From Antrihabitans stalagmiti (GTDB taxonomy: Bacteria > Actinomycetota > Actinomycetes > Mycobacteriales > Mycobacteriaceae): a stretch of DNA of 64,000 nt. The notes beneath the pieces were generated by a model. The model made no database searches, had not been told where the DNA came from, and saw only the letters and a list, made by a program, of their open reading frames with translations. The stretch is taken from NCBI RefSeq assembly GCF_016482825.1, contig NZ_JAEMNV010000004.1, positions 585,655-649,654 on the forward strand, in the 5' to 3' direction. Made by a program: the position numbers and the translations under genes. Positions 36,282-45,966 of this stretch are shown in pieces; the stretch's first letter is position 1, and each line of letters begins with the position of its first letter.

Positions 36282-37703
36282 GTGAGCAACATCCCGAACG
36301 TCTTAGCCAACCGGTACGCCAGCCCCGAATTGGTCCGGCTGTGGTCGCCCGAATACAAAATCGTTCTGGAGCGTCGCCTCTGGCTCGAAGTTCTGCGCGC
36401 GCAGGCCGCCCTCGGCGTCGATGTGCCAGCCGACGCGATCGCGGATTACGAACGGGTGCTCGACAATGTGGACCTGTCCTCCATCGCCGCGCGCGAGCGA
36501 GTGACGCGCCACGACGTGAAGGCCAGGATCGAGGAGTTCAACGCTCTCGCCGGACACGAGCAGGTCCACAAGGGCATGACCAGCCGCGATCTGACAGAGA
36601 ACGTCGAGCAACTCCAGATTCGGCTCTCGCTCGAGCACGTCCACGCTCACGGTGTCGCCGTTGCAGCGCGTCTGGCCGAGCGTGCGGCCGAATACTCGCC
36701 GCTCGTCATGGCTGGTCGTTCGCACAACGTCGCTGCCCAGGCGACCACACTCGGTAAGCGATTCGCATCTGCTGCCGACGAATTGCTGGTCGCGTTGACG
36801 CGGTTGGAAGAGCTCATCGCGCGGTACCCGCTTCGCGGCATCAAGGGCCCGATGGGTACCTCGCAGGACATGCTCGACCTCGTCGGAGGCGACGCCGCGA
36901 AACTGGATGCGCTCGAGCAGAAGATCGCGACGCATCTCGGGTTCTCCCACGTGTTCACCAGCGTCGGGCAGGTCTATCCGCGCTCGCTCGATCATGACGT
37001 CGTTTCGGCGCTTGTTCAGGTCGCCGCGGGTCCGTCGTCGCTCGCGCACACGATTCGCCTCATGGCAGGCCACGAGCTGGTGACCGAAGGCTTCCAGCCG
37101 GGTCAGGTCGGGTCGTCGGCGATGCCGCACAAGATGAACACCCGTTCGTGCGAGCGCGTCAACGGTCTGCAGGTAATTCTGCGCGGTTACGGCTCGATGG
37201 CAGCCGAACTCGCAGGCGCGCAGTGGAACGAAGGCGATGTTTTCTGCTCGGTCGTGCGACGGGTTGCGCTACCGGACTCGTTCTTCGCGATCGACGGTTT
37301 GATGGAGACGTTCCTGACCGTCCTCGCCGAATTCGGTGCCTACCCTGCGGTGATCGCGCGCGAGCTGGACCGGTACCTGCCGTTCCTTGCGACGACCCGG
37401 ATCCTCATGGCAGCGGTCCGCACCGGAGTCGGTCGCGAGACCGCGCACGAAGTGATCAAGGAACACGCCGTCGCGGTTGCGCTTGCGATGCGTGAGCAGG
37501 GTAGGGAACCCGATCTGCTCGACAGGTTGGCAGGCGACGATCGCCTTCCGCTCGACCGTGCCGGGCTCGACGCCGCGCTTGCGGACAAGTCGGCGTTCAT
37601 CGGTGCGGCAGATGCGCAGGTCTCGGCCGTTGTCGCGGCGGTGCAGAAGCTCGCCGAGCAGTACCCGGCGGCAGCGGCATACGTGCCGAGTCCGATCCTG
37701 TAG
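36282..37703 (+). CDS. purB: Adenylosuccinate lyase
   Basis: A 473-residue lyase acting twice in purine synthesis (SAICAR to AICAR and adenylosuccinate to AMP). The fumarase/aspartase-superfamily signature GSSAMPHKMNTRSCERV is intact, with KGMTSRDLTENVEQLQ and MAGRSHNVAAQATTLGKR for substrate binding. GTG 36282 is the start. A HIT gene follows after 6 nt. Confidence 0.96.
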   Translation: MSNIPNVLANRYASPELVRLWSPEYKIVLERRLWLEVLRAQAALGVDVPADAIADYERVLDNVDLSSIAARERVTRHDVKARIEEFNALAGHEQVHKGMTSRDLTENVEQLQIRLSLEHVHAHGVAVAARLAERAAEYSPLVMAGRSHNVAAQATTLGKRFASAADELLVALTRLEELIARYPLRGIKGPMGTSQDMLDLVGGDAAKLDALEQKIATHLGFSHVFTSVGQVYPRSLDHDVVSALVQVAAGPSSLAHTIRLMAGHELVTEGFQPGQVGSSAMPHKMNTRSCERVNGLQVILRGYGSMAAELAGAQWNEGDVFCSVVRRVALPDSFFAIDGLMETFLTVLAEFGAYPAVIARELDRYLPFLATTRILMAAVRTGVGRETAHEVIKEHAVAVALAMREQGREPDLLDRLAGDDRLPLDRAGLDAALADKSAFIGAADAQVSAVVAAVQKLAEQYPAAAAYVPSPIL

Positions 37704-37709
37704 GCGATC

Positions 37710-38126
37710 GTGACCGTATTCGACGACATCCTCGCTGGTCGAGCGCCGGTGAGTCCGGTGTACGAGGACGACGACGTCTTCGCGTTTATGGACATTCGGC
37801 CGTTCACGCCCGGTCATCTGTTGGTGATCCCGAAGGTGCCCGCGCGCAGCCTCGCAGAGCTCGATCCCGCCGTCGGCGGCAAGCTGTTCCAGGTCGGGCA
37901 GCGGCTGGCGGCTGCGTTGCGGGCGAGTGAAGTCGCGTGTGATGGCGTGAACTTCTTCCTCGCCGATGGGGTTGCCGCAGGTCAAGAGGTATTTCACGTG
38001 CATCTGCACGTCATACCCCGCACCAGCGGCGACGGGTTCGGTCTGCGAGGCCGCCCGACGAGTCCGCGTCGTGCCGATCTGGACTACCTCGCCGGGTCGA
38101 TCAGTAGGGCGCTGCGCGCCTCGTGA
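37710..38126 (+). CDS. HIT-family protein
   Basis: A 138-residue HIT protein with the triad VFHVHLHVIPR and PGHLLVIPK. It follows purB by 6 nt and is probably cotranscribed; a purine-nucleotide hydrolase role would fit that context but is inference. GTG 37710 is the start. The last codons TCG TGA are in the left arm of a palindrome. Confidence 0.87.
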   Translation: MTVFDDILAGRAPVSPVYEDDDVFAFMDIRPFTPGHLLVIPKVPARSLAELDPAVGGKLFQVGQRLAAALRASEVACDGVNFFLADGVAAGQEVFHVHLHVIPRTSGDGFGLRGRPTSPRRADLDYLAGSISRALRAS

Positions 38127-38164
38127 GTCTTTTCGGACGGCCCAACCTCCAAAAGGACTCACGA
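38121..38164. repeat. Palindrome family A, copy 1
   Basis: TCGTGAGTC (38121-38129) plus TTTTCGG is inverted as CCAAAAGGACTCACGA up to 38164, an imperfect inverted repeat. Both convergent genes take their stop from it: TGA 38124-38126 on + (HIT protein) and TGA 38161-38159 on - (DUF2330 protein). Probable bidirectional terminator and member of a dispersed family (see 45961, 49859 and 55267). Confidence 0.75.
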
Positions 38165-39232
38165 CCGGTGTAGTCGGCCTGTTCGAACGATCGCGAACCC
38201 GAGAACCGCGAGACCGACCACGACGAACGCGCCGAGCGCGACCAGGAACGGTCCGCCCATGAACCCGAATATCCGCACGTCCTGCGAGACGTAGCGGTAG
38301 CGAACGTATTCGTCGTCGGTCGCCGCGTTCGAGAACTCGAAATCGGAGCTGATCTGCTTCGGATTACCGATGAACGTCGACAGCCGTGTCAGATACGCGC
38401 CTGACCCGACGAGTTCGGCGAGCTCGGGGTCGCTTGCGCCGTCGATTCGGCCGGCGAACTCGGTGTCGACGATCTGGGTGTCCGCGTCTGCGTCGCTGCG
38501 TCGCTGACGGTGCTCGGAAAGTGTGTAGACGGTGATGTCCTGAGATCGGTCTGCCGCGACGGACATTCGCATCGGATAGACCATGCGCGACGACGGAAAC
38601 GTCAAGGTGACGGGGTCGAGGCCACCGGCGAGGGGGACGTCGCTCGTGAGCCGCATCGCGACGAAAGCCCAGCCCTCCTCGAGGTACGGCGCCAGCGAGG
38701 CCGTCACCTCGGGCTTCATCGTGTAACCGTTCGTGGCGAGCCAGGTCTGTAGGCCGGGCAAGTCGCCGCCCGAGAGCGTCGTCGCTTCGAGCGGGCCGAG
38801 TCGGACCTGCGTGAGGACCGTGGGTCCGCCGCTTGGTGCGCCCGCGGTGGCGGTGTCGTATTCGCCACTCCCGCCGCTTGTTTCGCGACTTTCCCACCAC
38901 TGCAACTCGGTTCGGATGCGCGGGGCCGTCAATTCTTCCAATTCGTCGAACGTCGACGCCTTTCCGGCGGTCACCTCGGCGGGTGCCGGCGTCGGGATGA
39001 CGAGGGCGGCGTTGTCGCCGCTCGATTGCAGTGTCAACCGCATGACGATCGTCTCGATCGAACCGTCCCAATGCACAAGTGCTGCTTCGCCGTTCACAGC
39101 CGCGGCGGGGTCGGTGCTCACTACGCCGCCGCAGGCACACGCCGACGCCGGTGCAGCGGTGGTGGCAACGAAGCCCGCGAGAAGAAGGGCTAGGACGGTT
39201 GCAGGTCGACCGAGCAGGGCGTGGACGCGCAT
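38159..39232 (-). CDS. DUF2330 family exported membrane-anchored protein
   Basis: A 357-residue protein. A signal peptide (LLGRPATVLALLLAGFVATTAAPASA) precedes CACGGVV, the cysteine motif at the mature N-terminus typical of DUF2330. The extracytoplasmic region has VIPTPAPAEV and several tryptophan-rich segments, and a single C-terminal transmembrane helix (FLVALGAFVVVGLAVLGFAIV) anchors it with a short basic tail. Function unknown. ATG 39232 is the start. Confidence 0.8.
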   Translation of the reverse strand: MRVHALLGRPATVLALLLAGFVATTAAPASACACGGVVSTDPAAAVNGEAALVHWDGSIETIVMRLTLQSSGDNAALVIPTPAPAEVTAGKASTFDELEELTAPRIRTELQWWESRETSGGSGEYDTATAGAPSGGPTVLTQVRLGPLEATTLSGGDLPGLQTWLATNGYTMKPEVTASLAPYLEEGWAFVAMRLTSDVPLAGGLDPVTLTFPSSRMVYPMRMSVAADRSQDITVYTLSEHRQRRSDADADTQIVDTEFAGRIDGASDPELAELVGSGAYLTRLSTFIGNPKQISSDFEFSNAATDDEYVRYRYVSQDVRIFGFMGGPFLVALGAFVVVGLAVLGFAIVRTGRLHRS

Positions 39233-39364
39233 GGGACGACATTAGCGATCGCGGGCCTCGTCGACGGACGAGAAAGTGGTACGGATTCCGACAACACCGT
39301 GTCGAAGACCGGTGAAGTTCTCACTAATCACCGCGGACGCACGTGATGCCGATAGGGTGCCTTC

Positions 39365-40249
39365 GTGCGCCCATCATTGTCTTCGTACAAGTACCTCTCT
39401 CGTGGGAAGGTCCGCGAGCTCTACGCCATCGACGACGACTACATGTTGCTCGTCGCGACAGATCGCATTTCTGCCTACGACCATGTCTTGACAACGCCGA
39501 TTCCCGACAAGGGACGCGTGCTGACCGCGATGAGTTTCTTCTTCTTCGATCTGCTCGGTGCGGCGAATCATCTCGCGGGCGATCCGGAGGATCAGCGCAT
39601 CCCGGCCGAACTCGTCGGTCAGGCCATGGTGGTCAAGCGGCTGAAGATGATCGAGATCGAATGCGTCGCCCGCGGCTATCTGGTCGGGTCCGGCTTGGTC
39701 GACTACCAGAAGACGGGTGGCGTGTGCGGGATCCCGCTGCCGAAGGGCTTGGTCGAGGGCAGCAAACTCGACGACCCCATTTTCACACCGGCCACCAAGG
39801 CCGACATCGGTCAGCACGACATGAACATCGATTTCCAGACCGTGATCGACCAACTCGGCCCGGAGCTGGCGTTCAAACTGCGTGAAGACACTCTGGACAT
39901 CTACTTCCGCGCGTCGAACTACGCGGAGGGCAGGGGATTGATCCTTGCAGACACGAAGTTCGAGTTCGGCCTCGACAAGAACAACAACCTGATCCTCGCC
40001 GACGAGGTTCTCACGCCCGATTCGTCGCGTTACTGGCCTGCCGACGGCTACGCGGAGGGCAAAGGGCAGGCCAGCTTCGACAAGCAGTTCGTGCGCAATT
40101 GGTTGACCGGTCCCGATTCCGGCTGGGATCGCTCCTCGGACGAACCGCCACCGCCGCTTCCCGACGACATCGTCGCGGCTACGCGCACCCGCTACATCGA
40201 GGCTTACGAGCGGATCTCCGGACTCTCGTTCGCCGACTGGGTGCACTGA
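39365..40249 (+). CDS. purC: Phosphoribosylaminoimidazole-succinocarboxamide synthase
   Basis: A 294-residue SAICAR synthase. Evidence: [41 protein letters not shown] (ATP/substrate site) and [13 protein letters not shown], ending [18 protein letters not shown] 39365 begins the usual N-terminus. It is followed closely by an oligopeptidase gene, the same neighbour as in M. tuberculosis. Confidence 0.96.
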   Translation: MRPSLSSYKYLSRGKVRELYAIDDDYMLLVATDRISAYDHVLTTPIPDKGRVLTAMSFFFFDLLGAANHLAGDPEDQRIPAELVGQAMVVKRLKMIEIECVARGYLVGSGLVDYQKTGGVCGIPLPKGLVEGSKLDDPIFTPATKADIGQHDMNIDFQTVIDQLGPELAFKLREDTLDIYFRASNYAEGRGLILADTKFEFGLDKNNNLILADEVLTPDSSRYWPADGYAEGKGQASFDKQFVRNWLTGPDSGWDRSSDEPPPPLPDDIVAATRTRYIEAYERISGLSFADWVH

Positions 40250-40272
40250 GGTCGTCCGCTACGGTTGACGCC

Positions 40273-42420
40273 ATGTCCGCAGATGCTTCACAAGGAGAAT
40301 TCGCTCTCGACCCGCCGATCGCCAAGAAGGTGCCCAAGGAGCGCGTCCATCACGGCGACGTGTTCGTCGACGAGTACGAGTGGCTGCGCGAGAAGGAGAA
40401 CGCCGAGGTAGTCGCCTATCTCGAGGCCGAGAATGCGTACACCGATCAGGAAACGCGGCAGCTGCAACCGCTGCGCGACGCCATCTTCGGTGAGATCAAG
40501 TCGCGCACCCAGGAGACCGACCTGTCGGTGCCGACGCGGATGGGCGATTTCTGGTACTACTCGCGTAGCTTCGCGGGCAAGCAGTACGGCGTGCATTGCC
40601 GGTGCCCGATCTCCGGTCCGGACGACTGGACGCCACCGCAGCTGACGGCCTCGGTGGCTGTGCCGAACGAGCAGGTCCTGCTCGACAGCAATGTCCTCGC
40701 GGAGGGCCACGAGTTCTTTGCGTTGGGTGCGTTCTCGATCAGCCATGACGGCACGCTGCTGGCCTACTCGTTCGACATCGTCGGCGACGAGCGATACACC
40801 CTGCGTTTCCTTGACCTCACCACAGGGGAGTTGCTGCCCGACGAGGTGAGTGGTGTTGCGCCGGGTGCGACGTGGTCGCTCGATCGAGCGCACGTCTTCT
40901 ACATGACCGTCGACGATGCGTGGCGTCCCGACACGGTGTGGCGGCACAAGCTCGGCACCGAAAAAGCCAGCGACGTCAAGGTGTTTCACGAGCCGGACGA
41001 GCGCTTCTGGGTCGGTATCGGATCGACCCGCAGCGAGAAGTATCTGATGATCTGGGTGGGATCGAAGATCACGACGGAGGGGTGGGTGCTCGAATCCGCC
41101 GATCCCGAAGGCGAATTCACCGTCATCATGCCGCGTCGCGAGGGTGTCGAGTACAGCGTCGAGCATGCGGTCGTCGGAGGTCGGGATCGATTCCTGATCC
41201 TGCACAACGATGTCGTCGACGGCGTCAAAGCCGAGAACTTCGTCTTGGTCGAAGCGCCCGTCGACGACGTGGCGAACACGACGATGTTGATCTCTCATCG
41301 TGACGACGTCAGGCTCGAAGAAGTCGACGCGTTCGAGGGACACCTCGTTCTGAGCTACCGCAGGGAAGCGCTTACCCGGCTTGCCATTTGGCCGCTGACC
41401 ACCGACGGCTACGGCGAGCGGCGCGAGCTGGAGTTCCCGCTCGAGCTGTACTCGGTCGGGCTGTCCAGCAATCCGGAATGGGTACAGCCGACCCTGCGCA
41501 TCGGATTGACGTCGTTCATCACGCCGACGCAGGTGTTCGATTACACCCTCGCGACGGGTGAGCTGGTGTTGCTCAAGGAACAGCCGGTGCTCGGTGAGTT
41601 CGACAGGAACGACTATGAGCAGCATCGTGATTGGGCGACGGCTGCCGACGGGACGAAGATCCCCATCTCGCTTGTCGCACGCAAGGGCATCGTAGGTTCG
41701 GGTGTGGCGCCACTGTTGTTGGGCGGCTACGGCTCCTACGAGGCAAGTCAGGACCCAGGCTTTTCGGTGGCGCGATTGTCGCTGCTCGACCGGGGCATGG
41801 TGATTGCGATCGCCCATGTTCGTGGCGGCGGCGAGATGGGTCGACTCTGGTACGAGAACGGCAAGAAGCTCACCAAGCGTAATACGTTCACCGACTTCGT
41901 CGATTGCGCACAGCATCTCGTCGACTCCGGCGCTACGACGCCGGACCGTATGGTTGCGACCGGTGGCAGTGCAGGCGGACTGCTGATGGGTGCCATCACC
42001 AACCTCGCACCCGAGTTGTTCGCCGGTGTCCTCGCCAACGTGCCGTTCGTGGATCCGCTGACGTCGATCCTCGATCCGTCGTTGCCGCTGACCGTCATCG
42101 AATGGGACGAATGGGGAAACCCGTTGGCGGACAAAGAGGTCTACGACTACATGAAGTCCTACAGCCCATACGAAAATGTGGAAGCCAAGGACTATCCCGC
42201 GATTCTGGCGATCACCAGCATCAACGACACCCGGGTGCTCTACGTCGAGCCTGCCAAGTGGGTCGCCAAGCTGCGCGCAACCAAGACCGGAGATTCGCCA
42301 CTGCTGCTGAAGACCGAGATGACGGCCGGGCACGGGGGCGTCAGCGGTCGGTACGCGCGGTGGAAGGAAGCAGCCTTCGAGTACGCGTGGATCCTGACGA
42401 CGTCGGGTGCGGCGACGTAA
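40273..42420 (+). CDS. ptrB: Prolyl oligopeptidase-family serine peptidase (oligopeptidase B-like)
   Basis: A 715-residue S9A peptidase. An N-terminal segment and a beta-propeller (about 70-420) cap the catalytic domain. The nucleophile is in ATGGSAGGLLMGA, preceded by LGGYGSYEASQDPGFS and AIAHVRGGGEMGRLWYENGK. Asp and His appear in ITSINDTRVLYVEP and EMTAGHGGVSGR. It should cleave oligopeptides after basic residues in the cytosol. The gene is intact here; the M. tuberculosis counterpart is annotated as two pieces (ptrBa/ptrBb). Confidence 0.9.
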   Translation: MSADASQGEFALDPPIAKKVPKERVHHGDVFVDEYEWLREKENAEVVAYLEAENAYTDQETRQLQPLRDAIFGEIKSRTQETDLSVPTRMGDFWYYSRSFAGKQYGVHCRCPISGPDDWTPPQLTASVAVPNEQVLLDSNVLAEGHEFFALGAFSISHDGTLLAYSFDIVGDERYTLRFLDLTTGELLPDEVSGVAPGATWSLDRAHVFYMTVDDAWRPDTVWRHKLGTEKASDVKVFHEPDERFWVGIGSTRSEKYLMIWVGSKITTEGWVLESADPEGEFTVIMPRREGVEYSVEHAVVGGRDRFLILHNDVVDGVKAENFVLVEAPVDDVANTTMLISHRDDVRLEEVDAFEGHLVLSYRREALTRLAIWPLTTDGYGERRELEFPLELYSVGLSSNPEWVQPTLRIGLTSFITPTQVFDYTLATGELVLLKEQPVLGEFDRNDYEQHRDWATAADGTKIPISLVARKGIVGSGVAPLLLGGYGSYEASQDPGFSVARLSLLDRGMVIAIAHVRGGGEMGRLWYENGKKLTKRNTFTDFVDCAQHLVDSGATTPDRMVATGGSAGGLLMGAITNLAPELFAGVLANVPFVDPLTSILDPSLPLTVIEWDEWGNPLADKEVYDYMKSYSPYENVEAKDYPAILAITSINDTRVLYVEPAKWVAKLRATKTGDSPLLLKTEMTAGHGGVSGRYARWKEAAFEYAWILTTSGAAT

Positions 42421-42443
42421 GTTTCCGGGTTTGGTTCCGACGG

Positions 42444-43040
42444 CTACCCGGTGCGGAGGATGCCGGGTAGCCGGGCAGCGACCGCGTCGGCGGCGTCGCC
42501 TCTGAGCAAGAGTCGCACCAGCATGCTCGATCCGATGATCAGCAGCATGGTCGCCTGCGCGTCGAGCGCGGAATCCGTTGTCGCACCGTCGTTATCGAGC
42601 GTGTCGGACAGCATGTGCACAGCTGGTGAGCCGAACTGCCGCCACAGATTCGACTGTAGGTCGGGGTTGTCGCGCAAGGTCGCGAGCAGCCCGGGCAGTG
42701 CCGCTCGCACGTCGGGACGTCCGAACATGTCGAGGGTGTAGTCGAACGACTTCTCGACCCAGTCGTCGGCGCTTTGTGCCTCGGCGACGGGTACGTGGTC
42801 GGGTACCCAGCCGAAGACGGCTTCGAAGATCAGATGCGTCTTGGACGGCCAGCGCCGGTAGAGGGCGGGTTTGCCGACGTCGGCGCGTTCGGCGATGGCG
42901 ACCATGGTCGTCCGATCCCATCCGACCTCTGCCAGAAGCGTGCGGGCAGCGGCGAGAGCGGCGTCGTCGATGGCGGTGTCGCGCGGCCGTCCGGGGCGGC
43001 GGTCGCGGGGAGTGTCGTCGGGAGAAAGTGAGTCGACCAT
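42444..43040 (-). CDS. TetR-family transcriptional regulator
   Basis: A 198-residue TetR regulator. The HTH is at about 24-68 (ALAAARTLLAEVGWDRTTMVAIAERADVGKPALYRRWPSK), with the recognition helix GKPALYRRWPSK. The C-terminal ligand domain resembles the TetR_C_16-like group. It is divergent from a three-gene dehydrogenase cassette, and a strong palindrome lies between them, so it probably represses both itself and the cassette. Confidence 0.87.
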   Translation of the reverse strand: MVDSLSPDDTPRDRRPGRPRDTAIDDAALAAARTLLAEVGWDRTTMVAIAERADVGKPALYRRWPSKTHLIFEAVFGWVPDHVPVAEAQSADDWVEKSFDYTLDMFGRPDVRAALPGLLATLRDNPDLQSNLWRQFGSPAVHMLSDTLDNDGATTDSALDAQATMLLIIGSSMLVRLLLRGDAADAVAARLPGILRTG

Positions 43041-43050
43041 TGCCGAATAT

Positions 43051-43094
43051 CGTAACGCGGCGTTACGTTGAATGTATCGTTACATCGCGTTACG
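43051..43094. promoter_or_regulatory. TetR operator cluster
   Basis: CGTAACG-CGG-CGTTACG (43051-43067) is a perfect 7-3-7 palindrome. GTTAC recurs at 43079-43083 and GTTACG at 43089-43094 in one orientation. The cluster fills the gap between the TetR gene and the SDR gene it probably controls. Confidence 0.7.
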
Positions 43095-43131
43095 TTATGG
43101 TCCCGACCGCACCTCGACAGAAGAGAATTGT

Positions 43132-43914
43132 ATGTCCCAGCTGCTCGAAGGCAAGACGGTTGTCGTCTCCGGCGTCGGTACCGGACTCGGCCGCGAAATC
43201 GCTGTCGCTGCGCGCCGCGATGGTGCCAACGTCGTGCTCGGCGCCCGCACCGAAGCCAACCTGAAGGCCGTCGCCGACGAGTTGGATCCGAGCGGCACGC
43301 ATGTTCGGTACGTCGTCACCGACATCATGGATCGACAGGGCTGCGCGGGACTGATTTCCACTGCCGTCGACGAATTCGGTGGCGTGGACGCACTTTTCAA
43401 CGTTGCCGCCAAAGAAGACGTGTTCGGCGGTCTCGCCGGTGCCGACCTCGAAGGTTGGCGAGCCATGTTGGACGCCAACGTGATCGGGACGCTGCAGCTT
43501 GTTCAGGAGGCGCTGCCCGCGCTCGAAAAGGGTGGGGGATCGGTGGTGTTCATCGGTACACAATCGTCGTTTCATCCGCAGATCCCGCAGGCGGCATACG
43601 CAACATCCAAGGGCGCACTGCACGCGGCGATGTTCTCACTCGCCCGTGAGCTCGGCCCGAAGAAGATTCGCGTGAACATGGTTGTGCCGACGTGGATGTG
43701 GGGTCCCAACGTCGAGCTGTACGTGCAGATGACAGCTAAACATCGCAAGGTGCCCGAAGCGGACGTCAAGGCGAAAATCACCAAGAACATGCCGCTCGGT
43801 GAAATTCCCGAAGACGGCGACGTCGCAAACGCGGCCGTCTTCTTCGCATCCGACTACGCGCGCATGGTCACCGGTCAGACGATCTTCGTCAACGCAGGCG
43901 AGTACTTCCGCTAG
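43132..43914 (+). CDS. Short-chain dehydrogenase/reductase
   Basis: A 260-residue SDR. SGVGTGLGREIAVAARRDGANVVLGART is the cofactor-binding start, with arginine after the second strand suggesting NADP(H). FNVAAKED replaces the usual NNAG, and FIGTQSS..QAAYATSKGAL gives the Ser and Tyr-x3-Lys residues. ATG 43132 has AGAAGAGA ahead. First gene of a TetR-controlled cassette; substrate unknown. Confidence 0.88.
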   Translation: MSQLLEGKTVVVSGVGTGLGREIAVAARRDGANVVLGARTEANLKAVADELDPSGTHVRYVVTDIMDRQGCAGLISTAVDEFGGVDALFNVAAKEDVFGGLAGADLEGWRAMLDANVIGTLQLVQEALPALEKGGGSVVFIGTQSSFHPQIPQAAYATSKGALHAAMFSLARELGPKKIRVNMVVPTWMWGPNVELYVQMTAKHRKVPEADVKAKITKNMPLGEIPEDGDVANAAVFFASDYARMVTGQTIFVNAGEYFR

Positions 43915-43945
43915 ACAGAGGGCGACTCGAGAAAGGTCGATTACT

Positions 43946-45019
43946 GTGTCGCACAAAGTTATCGTGTGGGGTACCGGAGTTGTCGGCAAGCTTGTCATCC
44001 GTGAGCTGTTGGATCACCCCGAGTTCGAACTGGTCGCCGTGATCGTGCACGACCCCGCCAAGGACGACATCGATGTCGGCGAACTCGTCGGCGCCGAGCA
44101 GTGCGGACCGAGCGCAACAACCGACATCGATGCCGCGTTGGCCATCGACGCGGATGCGGTTGCGTACTTCGGTCCGACAGCCGAATATGCGGTCCAGAAC
44201 ATCGACAACATGTGTCGATCGCTGCGGTCGGGCAAGCACGTCGTATCGACCTCGATGACACCGCTCGTGTATCCCAAGCCGTGCCCGCGGGAGCTGAGGT
44301 CGGCGTTGGAGCAAGCTTGTCTAGACAGCGGAAAAGCCTGTTTCACAACAGGAATCGACCCGGGATTCGCGAACGACCTGTTCCCGATGACGCTGCTCGG
44401 CGTGTGCGGTCGGGTCGACACTGTGCGGGTTCAAGAACTGCTCGACTATGCCAACTACGCGGGTGACTACAAGGCCACGATGGGTATCGGTGCGCCTCTG
44501 GATACGCAAGCGATCCTGCAAATTCCCGAGATTCTGATCTTCGCGTGGGGCCACACGATTCCGATGATCGCCGACGCGGTCGGAGTCGAATTGGACCGCA
44601 TCGACACCGTCTACGAAAAATGGCCTGCGACAGAGGCGATCGTCTATCCATACGGGGTGATCGAGCCCGGCCAGACGGCGGCGGTGCGGTTCGAGATCCG
44701 CGGCTGGGTCGGCGCCGAGGCGAAGATCGTGATCGAACACGTCAACCGAATCACCAATGCCGCAGCGCCACACTGGCCGCGGGCTACCTCGGTCGAGAAC
44801 GATGTTTACCGCGTGATCATCGAAGGAAGCCCGAACATCACGCAGGAGACCGCATTTCGGGGCGGTCCCGACAACGATCCGATCGCCGGCGGCTGCCTCG
44901 CGACGGGAATGCGGGCGATCAATGCGATACCCGCACTGGCCGGCCTCGCCCCGGGACTCGTTTCGGCACTGGATCTTCCGTTGATTCCCGGCCGCGGCAC
45001 CATCAGGACGCGCTTGTGA
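43946..45019 (+). CDS. Dihydrodipicolinate reductase-like NAD(P)-dependent oxidoreductase
   Basis: A 357-residue protein with Rossmann start KVIVWGTGVVGKLVIRELLDHP, the DapB-like STSMTPLVYPKP segment, and TGIDPGFANDLFPMTLLG. This family includes 2,4-diaminopentanoate dehydrogenase-type enzymes and many actinobacterial proteins of unknown substrate. GTG 43946 has GAAAGG upstream. Middle gene of the cassette; its stop overlaps the next GTG. Confidence 0.82.
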   Translation: MSHKVIVWGTGVVGKLVIRELLDHPEFELVAVIVHDPAKDDIDVGELVGAEQCGPSATTDIDAALAIDADAVAYFGPTAEYAVQNIDNMCRSLRSGKHVVSTSMTPLVYPKPCPRELRSALEQACLDSGKACFTTGIDPGFANDLFPMTLLGVCGRVDTVRVQELLDYANYAGDYKATMGIGAPLDTQAILQIPEILIFAWGHTIPMIADAVGVELDRIDTVYEKWPATEAIVYPYGVIEPGQTAAVRFEIRGWVGAEAKIVIEHVNRITNAAAPHWPRATSVENDVYRVIIEGSPNITQETAFRGGPDNDPIAGGCLATGMRAINAIPALAGLAPGLVSALDLPLIPGRGTIRTRL

Positions 45020-45966
45020 ACATTCTGTTGACCGGTGCGTTCGGAAACATCGGATCCGCGGTACTTGCGGAACTGTTGTCTCGCGGTCACCGGGTTCGGT
45101 GCTTTGCCAAGGACACTCGTGCCGACAGGAAGCGAGCCGAGGCCTTTTCGTCCGTCGACGATGTTCGATGGGCAGACATCCGTGATCCCGATGCGGTATC
45201 GGGCGCAGTGGCAGGTGTCGACGTGGTGCTGCATTTCGCCGCGATGATTCCGCCCGCCAGCGAAGCGGCACCGGCGCTCGCTCGGCAGATCAACGTCGAC
45301 GGCACCGCCAACGTCATCGCGGCGTGTCAGCGTCAGACCACGCCGCCCAGACTGATCTTCGCGTCGACCTTCGACGTCCACGGCAACACCCTCGACAAAC
45401 CGCCCCCACGGAGAGTCGACGATCCCCTGCAGGCCATCGACGCCTACAGCGGTCACAAGATCGAATGCGAAGCGCTGGTGCGGAAGTCGGGCCTCGACTG
45501 GTTCATCCCACGCTTCGTCGATGTGCCGATCATAGGGATCAGGCCCGCCGAACCGATCATGTTCGAGATCGGACTGCACAACCGAATCGAAGTCCTGCAT
45601 CCACGCGATGCTGCACTGGCCATGGCGAACGCGCTCGAGACCGACGAAGTCTGGGGCACAACGCTGTTCATCGGTGGAGGCGCGAGTTGTCAGGTCACCT
45701 ACCAGGAGTTTCTGACGCGGATTCTCGCCGCGATGGGGCTGTCACCGTTGCCTGCGAGGGCGTTCAGTGACAAGGCCTACGCGACCGATTGGGTCGACAC
45801 GGACGAGAGCCAGCGACTGTTGAACTATCAGCGCTACGACTTCGACGCGATCACGGCCGACATCGCCGCGACGTTGGGGTGGAAGCGGTATCTGATGCCG
45901 GTCGCCCGCCCGCTGGCGCGTCGCTCGATGTTGAAAATGTCTCCCTATTGGCCTTCGGCCTCGTGA
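45016..45966 (+). CDS. NAD(P)-dependent epimerase/dehydratase family protein
   Basis: A 316-residue extended SDR. NILLTGAFGNIGSAVLAELLSRGH is the cofactor loop, VLHFAAMIPPAS the conserved strand, and FASTFDVHG with YSGHKIECEALVRKSG carry the Ser and Tyr-x3-Lys. GTG 45016 overlaps the upstream stop. The C-terminal end (WPSAS, TCG TGA) is inside a palindrome arm. Substrate unknown. Confidence 0.85.
   Translation: MNILLTGAFGNIGSAVLAELLSRGHRVRCFAKDTRADRKRAEAFSSVDDVRWADIRDPDAVSGAVAGVDVVLHFAAMIPPASEAAPALARQINVDGTANVIAACQRQTTPPRLIFASTFDVHGNTLDKPPPRRVDDPLQAIDAYSGHKIECEALVRKSGLDWFIPRFVDVPIIGIRPAEPIMFEIGLHNRIEVLHPRDAALAMANALETDEVWGTTLFIGGGASCQVTYQEFLTRILAAMGLSPLPARAFSDKAYATDWVDTDESQRLLNYQRYDFDAITADIAATLGWKRYLMPVARPLARRSMLKMSPYWPSAS

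Noticed and set aside
40288-42333. 681-residue minus-strand frame opposite the oligopeptidase
   Set aside because: It mirrors the codon bias of the real gene; the plus-strand frame has all catalytic motifs.
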